From NCBI GenBank assembly GCA_016281435.1, contig JAEEIQ010000018.1, positions 18,000 to 81,999 on the forward strand: a DNA stretch of 64,000 nt, given 5' to 3'. The notes under the pieces are model-generated. The model was not told where the DNA came from. It searched no databases and saw nothing but the letters and a program-made list of their open reading frames with translations. Position numbers and translations under genes: made by a program. Below are positions 45,583-54,680 of this stretch, one piece after another (within the stretch, counting starts at the first letter, position 1; the number at the start of each line of letters is the position of its first letter). Source of the DNA: Bacteroidales bacterium. Its GTDB lineage: Bacteria > Bacteroidota > Bacteroidia > Bacteroidales > UBA932.

Positions 45583-45669
45583 ATTAACGATTCAGCCTTG
45601 CGTAAAATGACGCAAGGCTGAGCTATATTATGTTAAGTTCGAGCACTCCGGAAAGGAACCTTCACTCCA
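45583..45669 (+). repeat. Intergenic hairpin repeat, copy B
   Basis: Same orientation as copy A. The stem is longer here: TCAGCCTTGCGT (45592-45603), loop AAAATG, ACGCAAGGCTGA (45610-45621), 12 perfect pairs. Differences from copy A in the stem keep pairing (A-T versus G-C, G-C versus G-U). The end of the repeat overlaps the last codons of the convergent cupin gene. Confidence 0.75.
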
Positions 45670-46132
45670 TCGGAATTTCCGGATGCTGGACGGAAAGGGG
45701 AAGTCCTTCCTGGGAGAGATAGAACATGTTCAGGATGACGGGTTCGCTGCCGCGGTTCTCCCCGCGGTGGATCGTACCGACCATCTCGACGACTGTCTCC
45801 CCGGCCCGGATGACCTTCTCCGTGCCGTCAAGACCGATAATGGTAAGTTCACCCTGCTCCATGATTCCGAAATTCATCACGGGATGGTGGTGCCATTCGA
45901 GTTTCTGGCCGACAGGGAACACATAGCGCATGCAGACAAGTTCCGGCTTCCCTTCCGGGTAATCCGGAAGCTCGGCTCCGTCCCAGCTGTGGCTGGTACG
46001 GAACAGTTCGGTTTTCTTTACTTCATTAACTGCGCCAGCGTTGCTCCCGCCGGACGGCTTGCAGGAGGAAATCATCCAGATGCCGCATACTGAGACGCAG
46101 GCGGCGAGTAACAGTTTGACAATCCGTATCAT
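45662..46132 (-). CDS. Cupin-domain lipoprotein
   Basis: 156 residues. The signal ends at the cysteine of ISSC (about 24). A single cupin domain follows with the metal motif in EWHHHPVMNFGIMEQGE and the second motif in GTIHRGENRGSEPV. Such small exported cupins bind a metal and may act as sugar or carboxylate isomerases or dioxygenases, or simply bind ligands; nothing here decides. It follows folD after 57 bases without a recognisable promoter, so it may be the end of the kinase-folD transcript. Its last codons lie in repeat copy B. Confidence 0.8.
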   Translation of the reverse strand: MIRIVKLLLAACVSVCGIWMISSCKPSGGSNAGAVNEVKKTELFRTSHSWDGAELPDYPEGKPELVCMRYVFPVGQKLEWHHHPVMNFGIMEQGELTIIGLDGTEKVIRAGETVVEMVGTIHRGENRGSEPVILNMFYLSQEGLPLSVQHPEIPME

Positions 46133-46189
46133 TTCTATTACAGGTTCTTGGCCCTTACCACCTCATCCAGGAAATCAGGTTTTTCTCCG

Positions 46190-47044
46190 TCATTTGCGGA
46201 CCCGGTCCAGGAAGCACTCTATGGTATTCTCCATCAGCATGGTGATGGTCATGGGGCCTACTCCGCCGGGAACGGGGGTTATCCAGCCGGCGACCTTCAA
46301 GGCGGATTCGAAGTCGACGTCCCCCACCAGCTTGCCGTCCTCTCCCCTGTTGATGCCGACATCAATCACGACCGCCCCGTCCTTTACCATCGCTCCGGTG
46401 ACCATCTTCGGCCGGCCTACCGCGACCACAAGGATGTCGGCATCACGGCAGACGGCGGCGAGGTCAGCAGTGCGTGAATGGGCTATCGTGACGGTCGCGT
46501 TGCGATCCAGAAGAAGCTTCGCGACGGGTTTGCCCACAATATTGCTGCGGCCGACCACGACGGCCTTCTTTCCGGCGATCCCGATTCCGGTCGTCTCTAT
46601 CATCTTTATTATGCCCTTGGGCGTGCAGGGTACGATGCACTTGCGTCCGAGCCAGAGTCGCGAGACGTTCTGCGGGTGGAAGCCGTCCACGTCCTTTTCG
46701 ATAGCGATGGCGTCGATGACGCGGTCCTCGTCGATATGCTCCGGCAGGGGCAGCTGGACAAGGATCCCGTCCACGCCGTCATCTGCGTTCAAGCCTGCTA
46801 TCACCTCCAGCAGACGCCCCTCGGTGACATCCTCCGGCAGTTCGATAAGGCGGCTGCCCATACCGGTGACCTCCGTCGCTTTGATCTTGCCGCGCACGTA
46901 GGAGCGGCTCGCGGGGTTGTCCCCGACTATGATTACAGCCAGACAGGGCACCCTGCCGTATTCCTCGCCCAGCCGGGCGACTCTCCCCTTCATTTCCTCC
47001 TTCAGGGAGGCGGACAGGGCTTTTCCGTCGATGATGTTGCTCAT
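46190..47044 (-). CDS. folD: Methylene-THF dehydrogenase / methenyl-THF cyclohydrolase
   Basis: 284 residues. It interconverts 5,10-methylene-THF and 10-formyl-THF with NADP. The substrate site has [14 protein letters not shown] with its catalytic lysine. [17 protein letters not shown] and [11 protein letters not shown] are typical, and [15 protein letters not shown] closes the protein. It is four bases after the nucleoside kinase gene. Its products link the glycine cleavage system to purine synthesis, both encoded nearby. Confidence 0.95.
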   Translation of the reverse strand: MSNIIDGKALSASLKEEMKGRVARLGEEYGRVPCLAVIIVGDNPASRSYVRGKIKATEVTGMGSRLIELPEDVTEGRLLEVIAGLNADDGVDGILVQLPLPEHIDEDRVIDAIAIEKDVDGFHPQNVSRLWLGRKCIVPCTPKGIIKMIETTGIGIAGKKAVVVGRSNIVGKPVAKLLLDRNATVTIAHSRTADLAAVCRDADILVVAVGRPKMVTGAMVKDGAVVIDVGINRGEDGKLVGDVDFESALKVAGWITPVPGGVGPMTITMLMENTIECFLDRVRK

Positions 47045-47048
47045 AAAA

Positions 47049-48716
47049 CTAAAGGCTTCCGCCTCCGATGAAGGCCCTCAGCAGCGAAGTGCGCGGGACA
47101 TCCTTATCGGAGACGGGTGTGAAATAATGTATGAACTTAAGCAGCCTGTGCGCCTCGGAATACTCGGGGCAATCCTTGGGCACGGATGCAAGTATGGGTT
47201 CGGCGTGGTTCCGGAGGACGGCGAATTCAATCAGGTAAGCCGAGTTGAACATGGCATCTGCGGTCTCCTGATAGGGATATATCCACTGCTCCTCGGCCTC
47301 GCGGACATTGGGCCACTGGCTGATGGTCTCCCGCGCGGAGAAGGCGCCCTTGTTGTAGTCGCGGATGATGCGGCGAAGGAGCCTGTTGTCGCTCGTGGGC
47401 ACCCAATTGTGGTAATCCAGCGGAATGCTCGTCAGAGTCGAGATGAACACCTTGAACTGGCTCCCCGGGTCCACATGCGGTATCAGTCCAGGATTCAGGG
47501 CATGTATCCCTTCGATTATCAGGACGTTCCCTTCGGTCAGGCGAAGGTGCTTCCCGCGGTATTCGCGGCGTCCGGTGACGAAATCATACTCGGGGACATC
47601 CACCTCCTCCCCCTTCAGGAGCGCCAGCACATCCCTTTCAAGGGCGGCATGGTCCACGGTCTCGAAGTTGTCGAAATCATAGCGCCCGTCCGGCAGCTTG
47701 GGGGTATCCACCCGGTTGACGAAATAATCGTCGGTGGAAAAGGACACGGGACGCAGTCCGCAGGCCTTCAGCTGCACGCTGAGGCGCTTTGTGACCGTGG
47801 TCTTGCCGCTGCTGCTCGGTCCCGTTATCAGCACGACGCGCACGGGATCCTTTTCGGCGCGGCAGCGCCTGTCTATCTCCTCGGCGATCTGCACCAGCTT
47901 TTTCTCCTGCAAGGCCTCGGCCACCTGGATCAGCTCCGGGGCGCTTCCCCTCTCGCACGCGAGATTGACGTCCCCGACGCAGCTCAGGTTCATGAACCCG
48001 TTCCACTTCATGTCCTCGGAAAAGACCTCGAAGGTCTTGGGCTGGGGAGGCATGTCGCAAAGCTCCGTCGGGTTGTCCCGCTTGGGAACACGCAGCAGGA
48101 TGCCGTTCTCGAAGGGTTCGACGTCCCATACGTCGAGGTAGCCCGTGGAAGGGACGAGCCGGCCGTAATAATAATCCACGGTGTTGCCGAGGGTGTAATA
48201 GTCGATATAAGGCTGGCCGCAGGTCTCGAGGAGCTTCACCTTGTCCTCATATCCCTTTTCGCGGAATTTCTCTATGGCTTCGGATGTGCGCACCTCATAC
48301 CTGTGGAACGGAAGGTCCGTTTCGACCAGCTCCCTCATCTTCTTGCGGATGGCGGCAATGTCCTTGCCCGACGCCCCTTCCCCGCCGGCCTTGGTCAGCT
48401 GGCAGAAATATCCGTTCGAAATCTGGTGCTTGATGTGCATGCTGCTCCCGGGGAAAAGATCCCGTGCGGCCTTGCACAGCAGGAAACTCAGTGACCGGCA
48501 GTACACCCGCCGCCCCGAGGCGTTGCGATAATCCACGTACTCGACGTCCTTGTTGTTGTATACCTTGAACTTAAGGCCCTGCGAGACGTTGTTCACCTTC
48601 GCGGACAGGATGCGGAAAGGAGACTCCGGAGCGAATTCGGGCAGCATGTCCAGAAGGGACGTGCCCGCCTCGAACATTTTCGTCTGACCGGTATTCTTGC
48701 AATAGATCTGGACCAT
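47049..48716 (-). CDS. Nucleoside (uridine-type) kinase with N-terminal TGS/ThrRS-like domains
   Basis: 555 residues from [10 protein letters not shown]. The N-terminal part (about 1-220) resembles the TGS and editing-type domains of threonyl-tRNA synthetase. The C-terminal part (about 270-480) is a phosphoribulokinase/uridine kinase P-loop domain with [20 protein letters not shown] and [10 protein letters not shown]. This combination is common in Bacteroidota and Thermotogae, annotated as nucleoside kinase; the nucleoside is uncertain. The start is fixed by a TAAATTTG element 17 bases upstream; longer in-frame starts run into the divergent gene. First gene of a unit with folD. Confidence 0.9.
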   Translation of the reverse strand: MVQIYCKNTGQTKMFEAGTSLLDMLPEFAPESPFRILSAKVNNVSQGLKFKVYNNKDVEYVDYRNASGRRVYCRSLSFLLCKAARDLFPGSSMHIKHQISNGYFCQLTKAGGEGASGKDIAAIRKKMRELVETDLPFHRYEVRTSEAIEKFREKGYEDKVKLLETCGQPYIDYYTLGNTVDYYYGRLVPSTGYLDVWDVEPFENGILLRVPKRDNPTELCDMPPQPKTFEVFSEDMKWNGFMNLSCVGDVNLACERGSAPELIQVAEALQEKKLVQIAEEIDRRCRAEKDPVRVVLITGPSSSGKTTVTKRLSVQLKACGLRPVSFSTDDYFVNRVDTPKLPDGRYDFDNFETVDHAALERDVLALLKGEEVDVPEYDFVTGRREYRGKHLRLTEGNVLIIEGIHALNPGLIPHVDPGSQFKVFISTLTSIPLDYHNWVPTSDNRLLRRIIRDYNKGAFSARETISQWPNVREAEEQWIYPYQETADAMFNSAYLIEFAVLRNHAEPILASVPKDCPEYSEAHRLLKFIHYFTPVSDKDVPRTSLLRAFIGGGSL

Positions 48717-48733
48717 GGCCGATTTTTGATGCA

Positions 48734-48741
48734 CAAATTTA
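48734..48741 (-). promoter_or_regulatory. -7 element of the nucleoside kinase promoter
   Basis: TAAATTTG on the minus strand, 17 bases before the ATG at 48716, matches TAnnTTTG exactly. A TTTG 14 bases upstream is too near for a standard -33 box. Confidence 0.5.
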
Positions 48742-48763
48742 ATCATAAAATACCGCAAATTGC

Positions 48764-48771
48764 TATCTTCG
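48764..48771 (+). promoter_or_regulatory. Probable -7 element of the flavoprotein gene
   Basis: TATCTTCG is one mismatch from TAnnTTTG, the same T-to-C change as in the purE promoter, and lies 24 bases before the ATG at 48796. Confidence 0.4.
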
Positions 48772-48795
48772 CGTAAAGGAATTATCCACAACCGA

Positions 48796-49971
48796 ATGAA
48801 AGCAGCCAGAATAGCCGTCGTGGGGGCCGGAGCGGCCGGATGCTTCGCCGCAATCGAGCTCGGACGCCTGTTGCCGGGATCTGAAGTGCTGGTCCACGAG
48901 GCCGCTGCACTGCCCATGGCGAAGCTCGCCCGGACCGGCGGCGGCAGATGCAACCTGGGCAACACTTTCTCGGACGTCCGCTCCCTGAAGGAAGTCTATC
49001 CCAGGGGTGACAGGCTGATGGAAAGGCTGTTCCATTCCTTCGGGCCGGAGCAGGCAGCGGACTGGTTCAGGGGCGAGGGCATCGCCCTGCGGCAGCAGGA
49101 AGACGGACGCATCTTCCCGGCAAGCGACGACGCCATGCAGGTCGTACGGAAGTTCCGCTCCCTCATGGACGGACTCGGAGTAAAAATCCTGACTCATAGT
49201 AAAATAAACAACATTGCAGAACTGGACGCCGACCGCATCCTCGTCACCACGGGAGGCGGAGCGCTGGCCCTCCTTGACGGAACGGGACTCGAAACCGTCC
49301 CTCCAGTCCCCTCCCTTTTCACCTTCAAGATACAGGATCCGTCCCTGCGGGCCATGGCTGGGAATTCCGTCGGCAAGGCAAGGCTCAAGCTTGCCGGGAC
49401 CCCGTTCACCTCGGAAGGACCGCTCCTCCTTACCGACTGGGGCGTCAGCGGCCCTGCCGTCCTGAAACTCAGCTCATACGCGGCAAGGGCCCTGAAGGAA
49501 AGCTGCTACAAAGGACAGCTGTCAATCTGCTGGACCGCCGGAAGCGAGGAAGAAGCCAGGGTCTTCATAACCCGGACGGCAGCTGCGCACCCTAAGAAAA
49601 AGGTCTCCGGAACCCCTCCCGAAGGGATATCCTCGCGCATCTGGGAGCACCTTGTCTCGAGAAGCGGGATAAGGCCCGGCTGCCGCTGGGCCGAACTCGG
49701 CATCAAGGGCGCCGCACGGCTTGCCTCCACGATGACCTCCGACCTCTATGAGATCGACGGCAGGGCCCGCTTCAAGGAAGAATTCGTCACCTGCGGAGGC
49801 GTGGCGCTGAAGGAGATCAACCCCTCCACCATGGAATGCCGGAAACGGCCGGGGCTGTTCCTTGCCGGAGAAGTCCTGGACATTGACGCCGTGACCGGAG
49901 GATTCAACCTTCAGGCCGCGTGGAGCACAGCCTGGACCGCGGCGCACGGCATTGCCGGCTCCCTTGTATGA
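48796..49971 (+). CDS. HI0933/BaiN-family FAD-dependent oxidoreductase
   Basis: 391 residues from MKAARIAVVG. The FAD dinucleotide motif GAGAAGCFAA is at the start. LARTGGGRCNLGN near residue 45-60 is the hallmark of the HI0933 family. TDWGVSGPAVLKLS and the C-terminal GEVLDIDAVTGGFNLQAAW (FAD-binding) are complete. Members are flavin reductases of unknown or varied substrate; BaiN acts in bile acid dehydroxylation, but most housekeeping homologues are uncharacterised. It is divergent from the nucleoside kinase over 79 bases. Cytoplasmic. Confidence 0.9.
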   Translation: MKAARIAVVGAGAAGCFAAIELGRLLPGSEVLVHEAAALPMAKLARTGGGRCNLGNTFSDVRSLKEVYPRGDRLMERLFHSFGPEQAADWFRGEGIALRQQEDGRIFPASDDAMQVVRKFRSLMDGLGVKILTHSKINNIAELDADRILVTTGGGALALLDGTGLETVPPVPSLFTFKIQDPSLRAMAGNSVGKARLKLAGTPFTSEGPLLLTDWGVSGPAVLKLSSYAARALKESCYKGQLSICWTAGSEEEARVFITRTAAAHPKKKVSGTPPEGISSRIWEHLVSRSGIRPGCRWAELGIKGAARLASTMTSDLYEIDGRARFKEEFVTCGGVALKEINPSTMECRKRPGLFLAGEVLDIDAVTGGFNLQAAWSTAWTAAHGIAGSLV

Positions 49972-49989
49972 AATGCCGGGATTTTTTAG

Positions 49990-49997
49990 TAAATTTG
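49990..49997 (+). promoter_or_regulatory. -7 element of the HerA-like ATPase operon
   Basis: TAAATTTG matches TAnnTTTG exactly, 19 bases before the ATG at 50017. A TTG occurs 23 bases upstream at 49964-49966. Confidence 0.5.
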
Positions 49998-50016
49998 GAA
50001 GATTAAACCTAAAGAT

Positions 50017-51618
50017 ATGTACGACGCACAAAAAGGACTATATGTCGCCCACGGCCCCCAGGGCCCCATATCCATCTGCGGAAAGATGGCCAACAGACAC
50101 GGACTCATCGCCGGCGCGACCGGCACCGGAAAAACCGTAACCCTGCAGGTTCTGGCGGAGACCTTCAGCCAGGCTGGCGTTCCCTGCTTCATGGCGGACA
50201 TGAAGGGAGACCTCTCGGGCATAAGCCAGCCCGGCCACACCAGTTCGTTCATCGAGAAACGCTGCGCCGAGTTCGGGATCGACAATCCCCTCTACGCCGC
50301 CTGCCCGGTACGTTTCTTCGACGTCTTCGGCGAGCAGGGCCATCCCATGCGCACCACCGTGTCAGACATGGGTCCCCAGCTCCTTTCCCGCCTGATGGGG
50401 CTGAACGAGGTCCAGTCCGGAGTCCTCGACATCGTGTTCAAGGTCGCGGACGACAAGGGGCTCCTCCTCATCGACATGAAGGACCTCCGCTCGATGCTGG
50501 GCTATGTCTCCGAGCACGCCGGCGAGCTCCAGCAGATGTACGGCAACGTCAGCGCGGCGAGCATCGGAGCGATCCAGAGAAGCCTGCTGAGCCTCGAAGC
50601 CCAGGGCGCGGAGAAGTTCTTCGCCGAACCGTCCTTCGACATATTCGACCTCTTCCAGACCCAGGGAGGGAAAGGAATCATGAACGTGCTGGCGGCGGAC
50701 AAGCTGATGCTCAACCCGAAGCTCTACTCGACCTTCCTCCTCTGGCTGCTTTCCAGCCTCTACGCCCAGCTTCCCGAAGTCGGGGACATGGACCTTCCCA
50801 AGCTCGTGTTCTTCTTCGACGAGGCCCACACCCTTTTCGAAGACACGCCCAAGGCCCTCGTGGACAAGATCGAACAGGTCGTGCGCCTTATCCGCTCCAA
50901 GGGCGTTGGAGTATATTTCGTGACGCAGAACCCCACCGACATCCCGGAAAGCATACTCGGCCAGCTCGGCAACCGCGTCCAGCACGCCCTGAGGGCATAC
51001 ACCCCCAAGGACCAGAAAGCCGTCCGCTCGGCTGCGGAGACCTTCCGCCCGAATCCGGCCTTCAAGACCGCCGACGCGATCATGGAGCTCGAGACCGGCG
51101 AAGCCCTCGTCTCCTTCCTCGATCCGAAAGGCGCACCGTCCGTCGTGGAACGCGCGCGCATCCTCTTCCCCCTCAGCCAGATAGGCGCCATCACCCCCGA
51201 CCAGAGGCAGCACTGCATCAACGCCTCGATGCTCTACGGCAAGTACGACCGCGTCATTGACAGGGAGAGCGCCTTCGAAGTGCTCCTCGCCGACCAGAAG
51301 AAGGCCGCCGAGATCCAGGAAGCCCAGCAGAGGGCCATCGAGGAGCAGAAGGCTGAGCAGGCAAAGGCCGCGGCGAAGCGCGCCAGCGTCGGAAGCAAGT
51401 TCGGCGGCATAGGCTCCAAGGTTCTCAAGGCCGCTATGGGAGCAGCCATCACCAGCGTCACCACCGCAATAGGCACACAGGTTGCGAATTCGGTAACAGG
51501 CAACAAATCAAAGTCAAAGGCCTCAGGAAAAACCGTTGCCAACAAGGCTATCAAGAGCGCGACCAGCTCCGCTACCAGGACCCTTACACGCTCCCTTCTC
51601 GGCAATCTCCTCAAATAG
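50017..51618 (+). CDS. HerA-like (DUF853/YjgR family) ATPase
   Basis: 533 residues. Walker A GATGTGKT is at 33-40, Walker B in LVFFFDEAH, and an arginine-rich RLIRSKGVG sensor and [26 protein letters not shown] follow, typical of the FtsK-HerA superfamily DUF853 group. The last 110 residues are a charged helix then a Ser/Thr/Ala/Lys-rich low-complexity tail (about 430-533), likely flexible. The cellular role of the family is unknown; DNA translocation is inferred from HerA. One base separates it from the M23 peptidase gene, so they share a transcript. No nuclease (NurA) partner is adjacent, which argues against a classical HerA-NurA or phage-defence module. Confidence 0.88.
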   Translation: MYDAQKGLYVAHGPQGPISICGKMANRHGLIAGATGTGKTVTLQVLAETFSQAGVPCFMADMKGDLSGISQPGHTSSFIEKRCAEFGIDNPLYAACPVRFFDVFGEQGHPMRTTVSDMGPQLLSRLMGLNEVQSGVLDIVFKVADDKGLLLIDMKDLRSMLGYVSEHAGELQQMYGNVSAASIGAIQRSLLSLEAQGAEKFFAEPSFDIFDLFQTQGGKGIMNVLAADKLMLNPKLYSTFLLWLLSSLYAQLPEVGDMDLPKLVFFFDEAHTLFEDTPKALVDKIEQVVRLIRSKGVGVYFVTQNPTDIPESILGQLGNRVQHALRAYTPKDQKAVRSAAETFRPNPAFKTADAIMELETGEALVSFLDPKGAPSVVERARILFPLSQIGAITPDQRQHCINASMLYGKYDRVIDRESAFEVLLADQKKAAEIQEAQQRAIEEQKAEQAKAAAKRASVGSKFGGIGSKVLKAAMGAAITSVTTAIGTQVANSVTGNKSKSKASGKTVANKAIKSATSSATRTLTRSLLGNLLK

Positions 51619-51619
51619 G

Positions 51620-52822
51620 ATGAAAAGGATAGCTTTCGCCCTTCTGATAGTCCTGGCCCTTCCCTGCTGCGCTCCGAAAGGAAACGCAGGCGGATCCGGA
51701 GAGACCGCCGAAGAGCTCCCGCCGCCCCTCGGGTTCAAGACCGAAGATTTCGTCTGCGAACAAACTACCGTCCGCAGCGGAGAAGCCTTCGGAGCGCTGT
51801 TCTCCCGCCTCGGACTGGGAGTTTCGACCTCATACAAGCTTGCAAACGCCTGCGGCGACGCTTTCGACGTCCGCAAGGTGCGGGCCGGCAACAAGGTCTC
51901 TGCATACTACTCCCCGGACACCCTTTCCAGGGCCCTGGAGTACGTGGTATACGAAAACGACCGCATACGCTCCACCATCTTCAAGTGCCGCGACTCCCTT
52001 GCCGTATGGACATACGACAAGCCGGTCACGACCGAGCGCAAGGCCACGGACGTTACCATCAAATCCTCCCTCTGGAACGACATGCTCGAGGCCGGAGCGT
52101 CCCCGGACCTCATCCTCGAGCTGGCCGACATCTATGCCTGGACGGTGGACTTCTTCGGGCTTCAGCCCGGCGACCGCTTCCGCGCCATCTATGACCAGAG
52201 GGTCTGCGAGGGCGAAGTCATCGATATTTCGAAGGTTGACCTTGCAATCTACAACAGAGGCTCTTACGAGGCTCCGGCCATACGCTTCGACCAGGGCGAC
52301 GGCGGCAACAAATACTGGAACGAGAAAGGCGGCAGCATGCGCAAGGCCTTCCTCAAGGCCCCGCTCAAGTTCACCCGGATAAGCAGCGGATTCTCCTATG
52401 CGCGCAAGCACCCCGTGACCGGGAAAGTCAAGCCGCACACGGCGGTGGACTATGCCGCTCCGGCAGGCACTCCGGTCCACGCCCTCGGTGACGGGACCAT
52501 ACTCAGCGCCGGCTGGGCCGGAGGCGGCGGAAACACTATCAAGATACGCCACAACAGCGTCTATACGACAGGATACCTGCACCTTTTGCGCTTCGCCAAG
52601 GGCATCAAGGCGGGAGTGCGCGTGCACCAGGGCGACGTCATCGGGTATGTCGGCTCCACGGGGGTCTCGACAGGGCCGCACCTCGATTTCCGCGTATGGA
52701 AAAACGGCTCGCCCGTCAATCCGCTGAAGCTGGAATCCCCTTCCGCCGAGCCCATCAAGGCTGAAAACAAGCCAGCGCTGGATTCACTTTACAAAGTCTA
52801 TAGAGCGGAACTGGAGCAATGA
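51620..52822 (+). CDS. M23-family metallopeptidase (peptidoglycan endopeptidase type), exported
   Basis: 400 residues from MKRIAFALLI. An N-terminal hydrophobic signal ends in PCC (16-17); a lipobox is imperfect, so lipoprotein status is uncertain. A domain resembling the OapA/LysM-like region (about 45-240) precedes the M23 peptidase (about 250-375). Zinc ligands His273 and Asp277 (HTAVD) and His321 fit. The usual HxH is His354-Leu-Asp356, so the third ligand would be aspartate; this HLDFR form is common in Bacteroidota. It would cut peptide cross-bridges in the periplasm, or regulate another hydrolase. It overlaps trmO by four bases. Confidence 0.88.
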   Translation: MKRIAFALLIVLALPCCAPKGNAGGSGETAEELPPPLGFKTEDFVCEQTTVRSGEAFGALFSRLGLGVSTSYKLANACGDAFDVRKVRAGNKVSAYYSPDTLSRALEYVVYENDRIRSTIFKCRDSLAVWTYDKPVTTERKATDVTIKSSLWNDMLEAGASPDLILELADIYAWTVDFFGLQPGDRFRAIYDQRVCEGEVIDISKVDLAIYNRGSYEAPAIRFDQGDGGNKYWNEKGGSMRKAFLKAPLKFTRISSGFSYARKHPVTGKVKPHTAVDYAAPAGTPVHALGDGTILSAGWAGGGGNTIKIRHNSVYTTGYLHLLRFAKGIKAGVRVHQGDVIGYVGSTGVSTGPHLDFRVWKNGSPVNPLKLESPSAEPIKAENKPALDSLYKVYRAELEQ

Positions 52823-53496
52823 CAGTCAATCCCGTAGCACGATTCCGGTCCCCTGTCGAAGGGAAATTCGGACTGCCGCGCCAGAGCGGACTCGCCCCCG
52901 GACTGAGGGGCGAGATCGTTTTCGAGCCGCAATACCGCAACCCGGATGCCGTGCGCGGACTGGAGGGCTTCGACCGCATCTGGCTGCTCTGGCAGTTCGA
53001 CCGCAACCCTGAGACCGATGCCCTGACCGTGCGCCCGCCCAGGCTCGGCGGCAACGAGCAGGTGGGGGTCTTCGCATCGCGCTCCCCCTTCCGTCCGAAC
53101 GGGATAGGCCTTTCATGCGTGCGCCTGCTGGGCGTGGACATGGAGACGGCTGAAGGACCCGTGCTGCATGTGGCCGGCGCCGACCTTGCGGACGGGACCC
53201 CGGTTCTGGACATAAAACCCTACCTGGCCTATGCCGACGCATTCCCGGATGCACGCTGCGGATATGCGCAGAAAGCCCCCGGGGCGGTCCTGAAGGTCAC
53301 GGTGCCGCCAGGGATCAGCGACCTTCTCGGAGAAGATGCCGCCGCCCTGGAACAGATTCTGAGCCTCGATCCGAGGCCAGCCTGGCAGGACGACCCGCAG
53401 AGAATCTACGGCTTCGTCTTCAAGGGCCGCGACGTCCATTTCCGTATCGAAGGGGACAGGCTTGAAGTTCTTGATGCGGAATTAGCCCGAAAGTAA
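52819..53496 (+). CDS. trmO: TrmO family tRNA (N6-threonylcarbamoyladenosine37) methyltransferase
   Basis: 225 residues. The TsaA/YaeB beta-barrel with SAM-binding signature RPPRLGGNEQVGVFASRSP and PFRPNGIGLS (about 75-105) is unmistakable. DIKPYLAYAD and the C-terminal YGFVFKG segment complete the family pattern. TrmO methylates t6A at position 37 of ANN-decoding tRNAs, for example tRNA-Thr. The overlap with the peptidase gene (ATGA) gives coupling without a clear functional link. Confidence 0.92.
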   Translation: MTVNPVARFRSPVEGKFGLPRQSGLAPGLRGEIVFEPQYRNPDAVRGLEGFDRIWLLWQFDRNPETDALTVRPPRLGGNEQVGVFASRSPFRPNGIGLSCVRLLGVDMETAEGPVLHVAGADLADGTPVLDIKPYLAYADAFPDARCGYAQKAPGAVLKVTVPPGISDLLGEDAAALEQILSLDPRPAWQDDPQRIYGFVFKGRDVHFRIEGDRLEVLDAELARK

Positions 53497-53497
53497 T

Positions 53498-53505
53498 TAT
53501 ATTTG
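53498..53505 (+). promoter_or_regulatory. -7 element of the SEC-C protein gene, very short leader
   Basis: TATATTTG matches the consensus exactly and begins two bases after the trmO stop. Only eight bases separate it from the ATG at 53514, so the mRNA would be almost leaderless. Confidence 0.5.
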
Positions 53506-53513
53506 CAGTCTCT

Positions 53514-54680
53514 ATGACGAAGATAGACGAAATCCTCGGTTCCTGCACGCGCGACGAACTGCTCGCGATGACGGACTACCTCGGCGCTCCCCTGCGGGAA
53601 TCCGCGCCGAAGAAGGTCATCGTTTCCGAACTGTCTTCGTACCTGAGCAATTCCCCCGTCGTCTGGCTGGGCATGCTCCCGGAAAACGACCTGCGCCTCC
53701 TCAAGAGACTTGTGGACGCCGGTCCGGACAAGCACGTCCTCATACTTCGCCCCGACTATCCTTCCGTCGTGGAAGCCGTCAAGATCGTTAGCAACGACCG
53801 TGAAGAAGACTACGACACCGTGGAAGTATGGCTCCCGGAGGCCATGCACCAGATTGTCGCCCCGCATATCCGGAGAGTCATCTCCGCCAAGGAAAAGGAC
53901 GGTTCCTTCGCCCTAGAACGCATAGTCATGGGCTATATGAACGCCTACGGGGTCATTCCCCTGCATACCTTCGTGAACCTCCTTTTCGACCATCTCGGAG
54001 ACAGCGACGAGATGCTGAAACTCGGCTCGCGTGTCCTTTCCTGCCCGCTCATGCGGCTGTATCAGGAGATGTACCGCGGCGAGGCATATATGGTCTCCCC
54101 CTTCGTCGAGAACGTCAAGGAGATCATGGACTACCGCAAGAATTCCTTCAAGACCCTGCGCAAATACGCCGACGGACCGGAATGGACCAGGGCGGAAAGG
54201 GCCGGCGACGACGCTCCGTTCTGCGCATGGGGCATGGACACTCCGGAAGGCAAGGCACTGAAGGAAATGCTTGTGGACCTCGGTTTTTCCGGAGATGAGC
54301 TTCAGGAGGCCATCCACACCGTCTGGATCGACAGCCAGTTCGCTGTCGACGACGAAGCCACGGAAGTGCTCTTCTCCGTCGTCACCGACCGTCAGGAGGA
54401 ACTAGGCTCCTTCGAACTGTTCAAGCAATGCATCGACGTCGTGGTCGATTACGCGAACTCCATCCCGAAATGGCTCCTGAAGGGACACACGTCCAACGAG
54501 ACCGGGATGATGAAGATCACGGTCCGCGTCGACGAACTCATCAAGGAATACAACTACGACGAACCGGGCCTGAACCTCTACAAACTGGGGTTTGCCGTAC
54601 GTCCGGTCGCGCCGGATGCGCCTTGCCCCTGCGGTTCAGGCCTGTCCTACCGTTTCTGTCACGGGAAAGTTCTCAATTAG
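53514..54680 (+). CDS. Unknown cytoplasmic protein with C-terminal SEC-C zinc motif
   Basis: 388 residues. The only recognised part is the C-terminal SEC-C motif, CPCGSGLSYRFCHG, with Cys371, Cys373, Cys382 and His383, as at the end of SecA and many otherwise unrelated proteins. The first 360 residues look mostly alpha-helical, acidic and soluble, without signal peptide or membrane segment, and match nothing I know. Its own promoter lies directly upstream. Its end overlaps the convergent lpd gene by eight bases. SEC-C motifs bind zinc and often mediate protein or ribosome contacts, so a role as an adaptor is possible. Confidence 0.85.
   Translation: MTKIDEILGSCTRDELLAMTDYLGAPLRESAPKKVIVSELSSYLSNSPVVWLGMLPENDLRLLKRLVDAGPDKHVLILRPDYPSVVEAVKIVSNDREEDYDTVEVWLPEAMHQIVAPHIRRVISAKEKDGSFALERIVMGYMNAYGVIPLHTFVNLLFDHLGDSDEMLKLGSRVLSCPLMRLYQEMYRGEAYMVSPFVENVKEIMDYRKNSFKTLRKYADGPEWTRAERAGDDAPFCAWGMDTPEGKALKEMLVDLGFSGDELQEAIHTVWIDSQFAVDDEATEVLFSVVTDRQEELGSFELFKQCIDVVVDYANSIPKWLLKGHTSNETGMMKITVRVDELIKEYNYDEPGLNLYKLGFAVRPVAPDAPCPCGSGLSYRFCHGKVLN

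Noticed and set aside
46133..46190. Reading frame [13 protein letters not shown]... running past the folD stop in another phase
   Set aside because: It ends at a stop after about 20 codons and could be a frameshifted FolD tail, but FolD is already full length, so it is more likely chance.
48717..48965. N-terminal extension of the nucleoside kinase
   Set aside because: It would run through the promoter and into the divergent flavoprotein gene, and is low-complexity Pro/Ala/Ser.
50017..51618. HerA-based anti-phage defence system
   Set aside because: The ATPase is of the DUF853 housekeeping type, with no NurA, SIR2 or nuclease partner; its neighbours are a peptidase and trmO.
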